NCBI GenBank assembly: GCA_963816855.1
Contig: CAWFMA010000019.1
Span: forward strand, 1-64,000
Source of the DNA: DASTFP01 sp963816855
Lineage (GTDB): Bacteria > Verrucomicrobiota > Verrucomicrobiia > Chthoniobacterales > Terrimicrobiaceae
DNA: 64,000 nucleotides
Direction: 5' to 3'
A model generated the notes under the pieces. That model did no database searches and was not told the origin of the DNA. It saw nothing but the letters and a program-made list of their open reading frames with translations. The translations under genes and the position numbers were made by a program. Below are positions 63,224 to 64,000 of this stretch, piece after piece (position 1 is the first letter of the stretch; the number at the start of each line of letters is the position of its first letter).

Positions 63224-64000
63224 ACATCCTTTGCGCCGGACTGAACCATCAGACCGCTCCGCTTGAAATCCGGGAGAAATTCGCCGTGGGCAGCCACGGG
63301 ATCGAGGAGGCTTTGGGCGCGGTTCGCCGCATCGACGGACTTGCCGGAGCCGTAATCCTTTCCACCTGCAACCGCGTCGAATTCTACGCGGCAAGCCTCT
63401 GTCCCGTGCGCGCGTTTGATTCGCTGCAGACTCTGCTTAGAAATCGCACCGGCGTCGAGGCGCCGCTGTATTTTCACGATACCCCCCGAAGCGTGCGGCA
63501 CCTGTTTCGTGTGGCCAGCGGCCTCGATTCGATGGTTCTCGGGGAAACGGAGATTCTCGGCCAGGTCAAGAAAGCCTATTCGACAGCGGCCGAGCTCGGC
63601 GCGACAAGCCGCCACCTCAACAAATTGTTCCAGCACGCCTTCCGGGTGGCCAAACACGTCCGCACCGACACTCAGATTACCAGGGGTGCCACATCAGTCG
63701 GCGCCGTGGCGGTGGAGCTTGCGGGAAAGATCTTCGGCGATCTTTCCGGGCGTCGCGTCATGATTCTGGGCGCCGGAGAGACCAGTGAACGAACGGCGAG
63801 GAGTCTCGTTTCCCGCGGCGTCAAAACGGTGATTGTTTCCAATCGGACCTTCGAGCGCGCGGCAAAGATCGCCGAGGAGGTGGGCGGACTGGCCATTCAC
63901 TTTGATCACTGGCAAAATGCATTTGCCGACGTGGACATCCTCATCTGTTCAACGGCTGCCCCCCACACCGTGATTACCCGCGAGAAGCTCGCTCCGATGA
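63220..64000 (+). CDS. hemA: Glutamyl-tRNA reductase, 3' end outside the window
   Basis: HemA makes glutamate-1-semialdehyde from glutamyl-tRNA, the first step of C5 tetrapyrrole synthesis. The visible 260 residues contain the catalytic-Cys motif ILSTCNRVEFYA (Cys about residue 50), the ASGLDSMVLGETEILGQVKKAY block, and the NADPH Rossmann VMILGAGETSERTARSL. No frameshift is seen. It is translated with the HemX-like gene and is cut by the window edge. Confidence 0.96.
   Translation, partial: MNILCAGLNHQTAPLEIREKFAVGSHGIEEALGAVRRIDGLAGAVILSTCNRVEFYAASLCPVRAFDSLQTLLRNRTGVEAPLYFHDTPRSVRHLFRVASGLDSMVLGETEILGQVKKAYSTAAELGATSRHLNKLFQHAFRVAKHVRTDTQITRGATSVGAVAVELAGKIFGDLSGRRVMILGAGETSERTARSLVSRGVKTVIVSNRTFERAAKIAEEVGGLAIHFDHWQNAFADVDILICSTAAPHTVITREKLAPM

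Noticed and set aside
1..64000. tRNA, rRNA, insertion sequences and riboswitches
   Set aside because: I looked in the intergenic gaps and saw no cloverleaf, rRNA, transposase gene with terminal repeats, or known riboswitch core. This was done by eye, so short RNAs could be missed.

Overview
The window reads as a chromosomal segment of a GC-rich, Gram-negative, free-living (probably soil or sediment) bacterium. The best guess is a member of the Verrucomicrobiota. Support for this: a long-form IspG with an inserted central domain (601 aa); a cdsA-dxr ... rseP-ispG envelope/isoprenoid block; remnants of a large secreted autotransporter-type protein; many signal-peptide lipoproteins; and an extragenic element (around 13.79-13.89 kb) of a kind I associate with that phylum. 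The assignment is inference; no rRNA or tRNA gene is visible in the window.

Layout. (1) 0-9.5 kb: a decayed sugar or sugar-alcohol utilisation locus. Every gene carries several frameshifts yet keeps recognisable family motifs: AraM-like dehydrogenase, HAD phosphatase, RbsA/RbsB/RbsC-type ABC importer, SDR dehydrogenase, SorC-type regulator and an OprB-type porin. (2) 9.8-14.9 kb: an intact catalase-related protein, then a gene graveyard (DUF4239 protein with an internal deletion, autotransporter remnant, 42-codon methyltransferase stub, 7-bp tandem repeat), an intact VOC protein and a class II fructose-1,6-bisphosphatase whose 5' end has been lost. (3) 15-20.3 kb: a minus-strand run of a secreted C39-like protease, an MGDG/DAG glycosyltransferase, a GH1 enzyme and a GH26 enzyme. 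(4) 20.4-33.4 kb: CBS/DRTGG pyrophosphatase, two paralogous lipoproteins, DUF2905, ispG-rseP, mscL, then a plus-strand triad (outer-membrane protein, cupredoxin, membrane adenylate cyclase) lying between rseP and dxr-cdsA, followed by a CDF metal exporter. (5) 33.5-39 kb: small hypotheticals, an alpha/beta hydrolase and a polar-amino-acid ABC importer operon with an embedded pcm gene, ending at a parS-like palindrome. (6) 39.3-49.5 kb: msrA-radical SAM pair, L,D-transpeptidase, pdhA-pdhB-pdhC followed by sir2, a nuclease-like protein, a glycosyltransferase-like protein and an M48 protease. (7) 49.6-54.1 kb: pstSCAB-phoU under a clear Pho box. (8) 54.3-64 kb: yceH-amidase pair, MFS sugar transporter, LysR regulator, DUF4406-Nudix pair, DoxX-like protein, a frameshifted glutamate-type dehydrogenase, a VanX-like dipeptidase, and ccsA/hemX-hemA running off the end.

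How genes work together. The minus strand of 23-32 kb makes isoprenoid precursors and CDP-diacylglycerol and processes membrane-stress signals. The 16-19 kb operon probably makes and remodels glycolipids or glycans. Pst/PhoU handles phosphate scarcity. The pdh operon feeds acetyl-CoA, with a sirtuin next to the E2 gene. The most distinctive candidate for an undescribed system is the coupled outer-membrane protein / blue-copper protein / adenylate cyclase triad at 27.1-30.4 kb. Its cyclase appears to start at a CTG codon behind a perfect Shine-Dalgarno.
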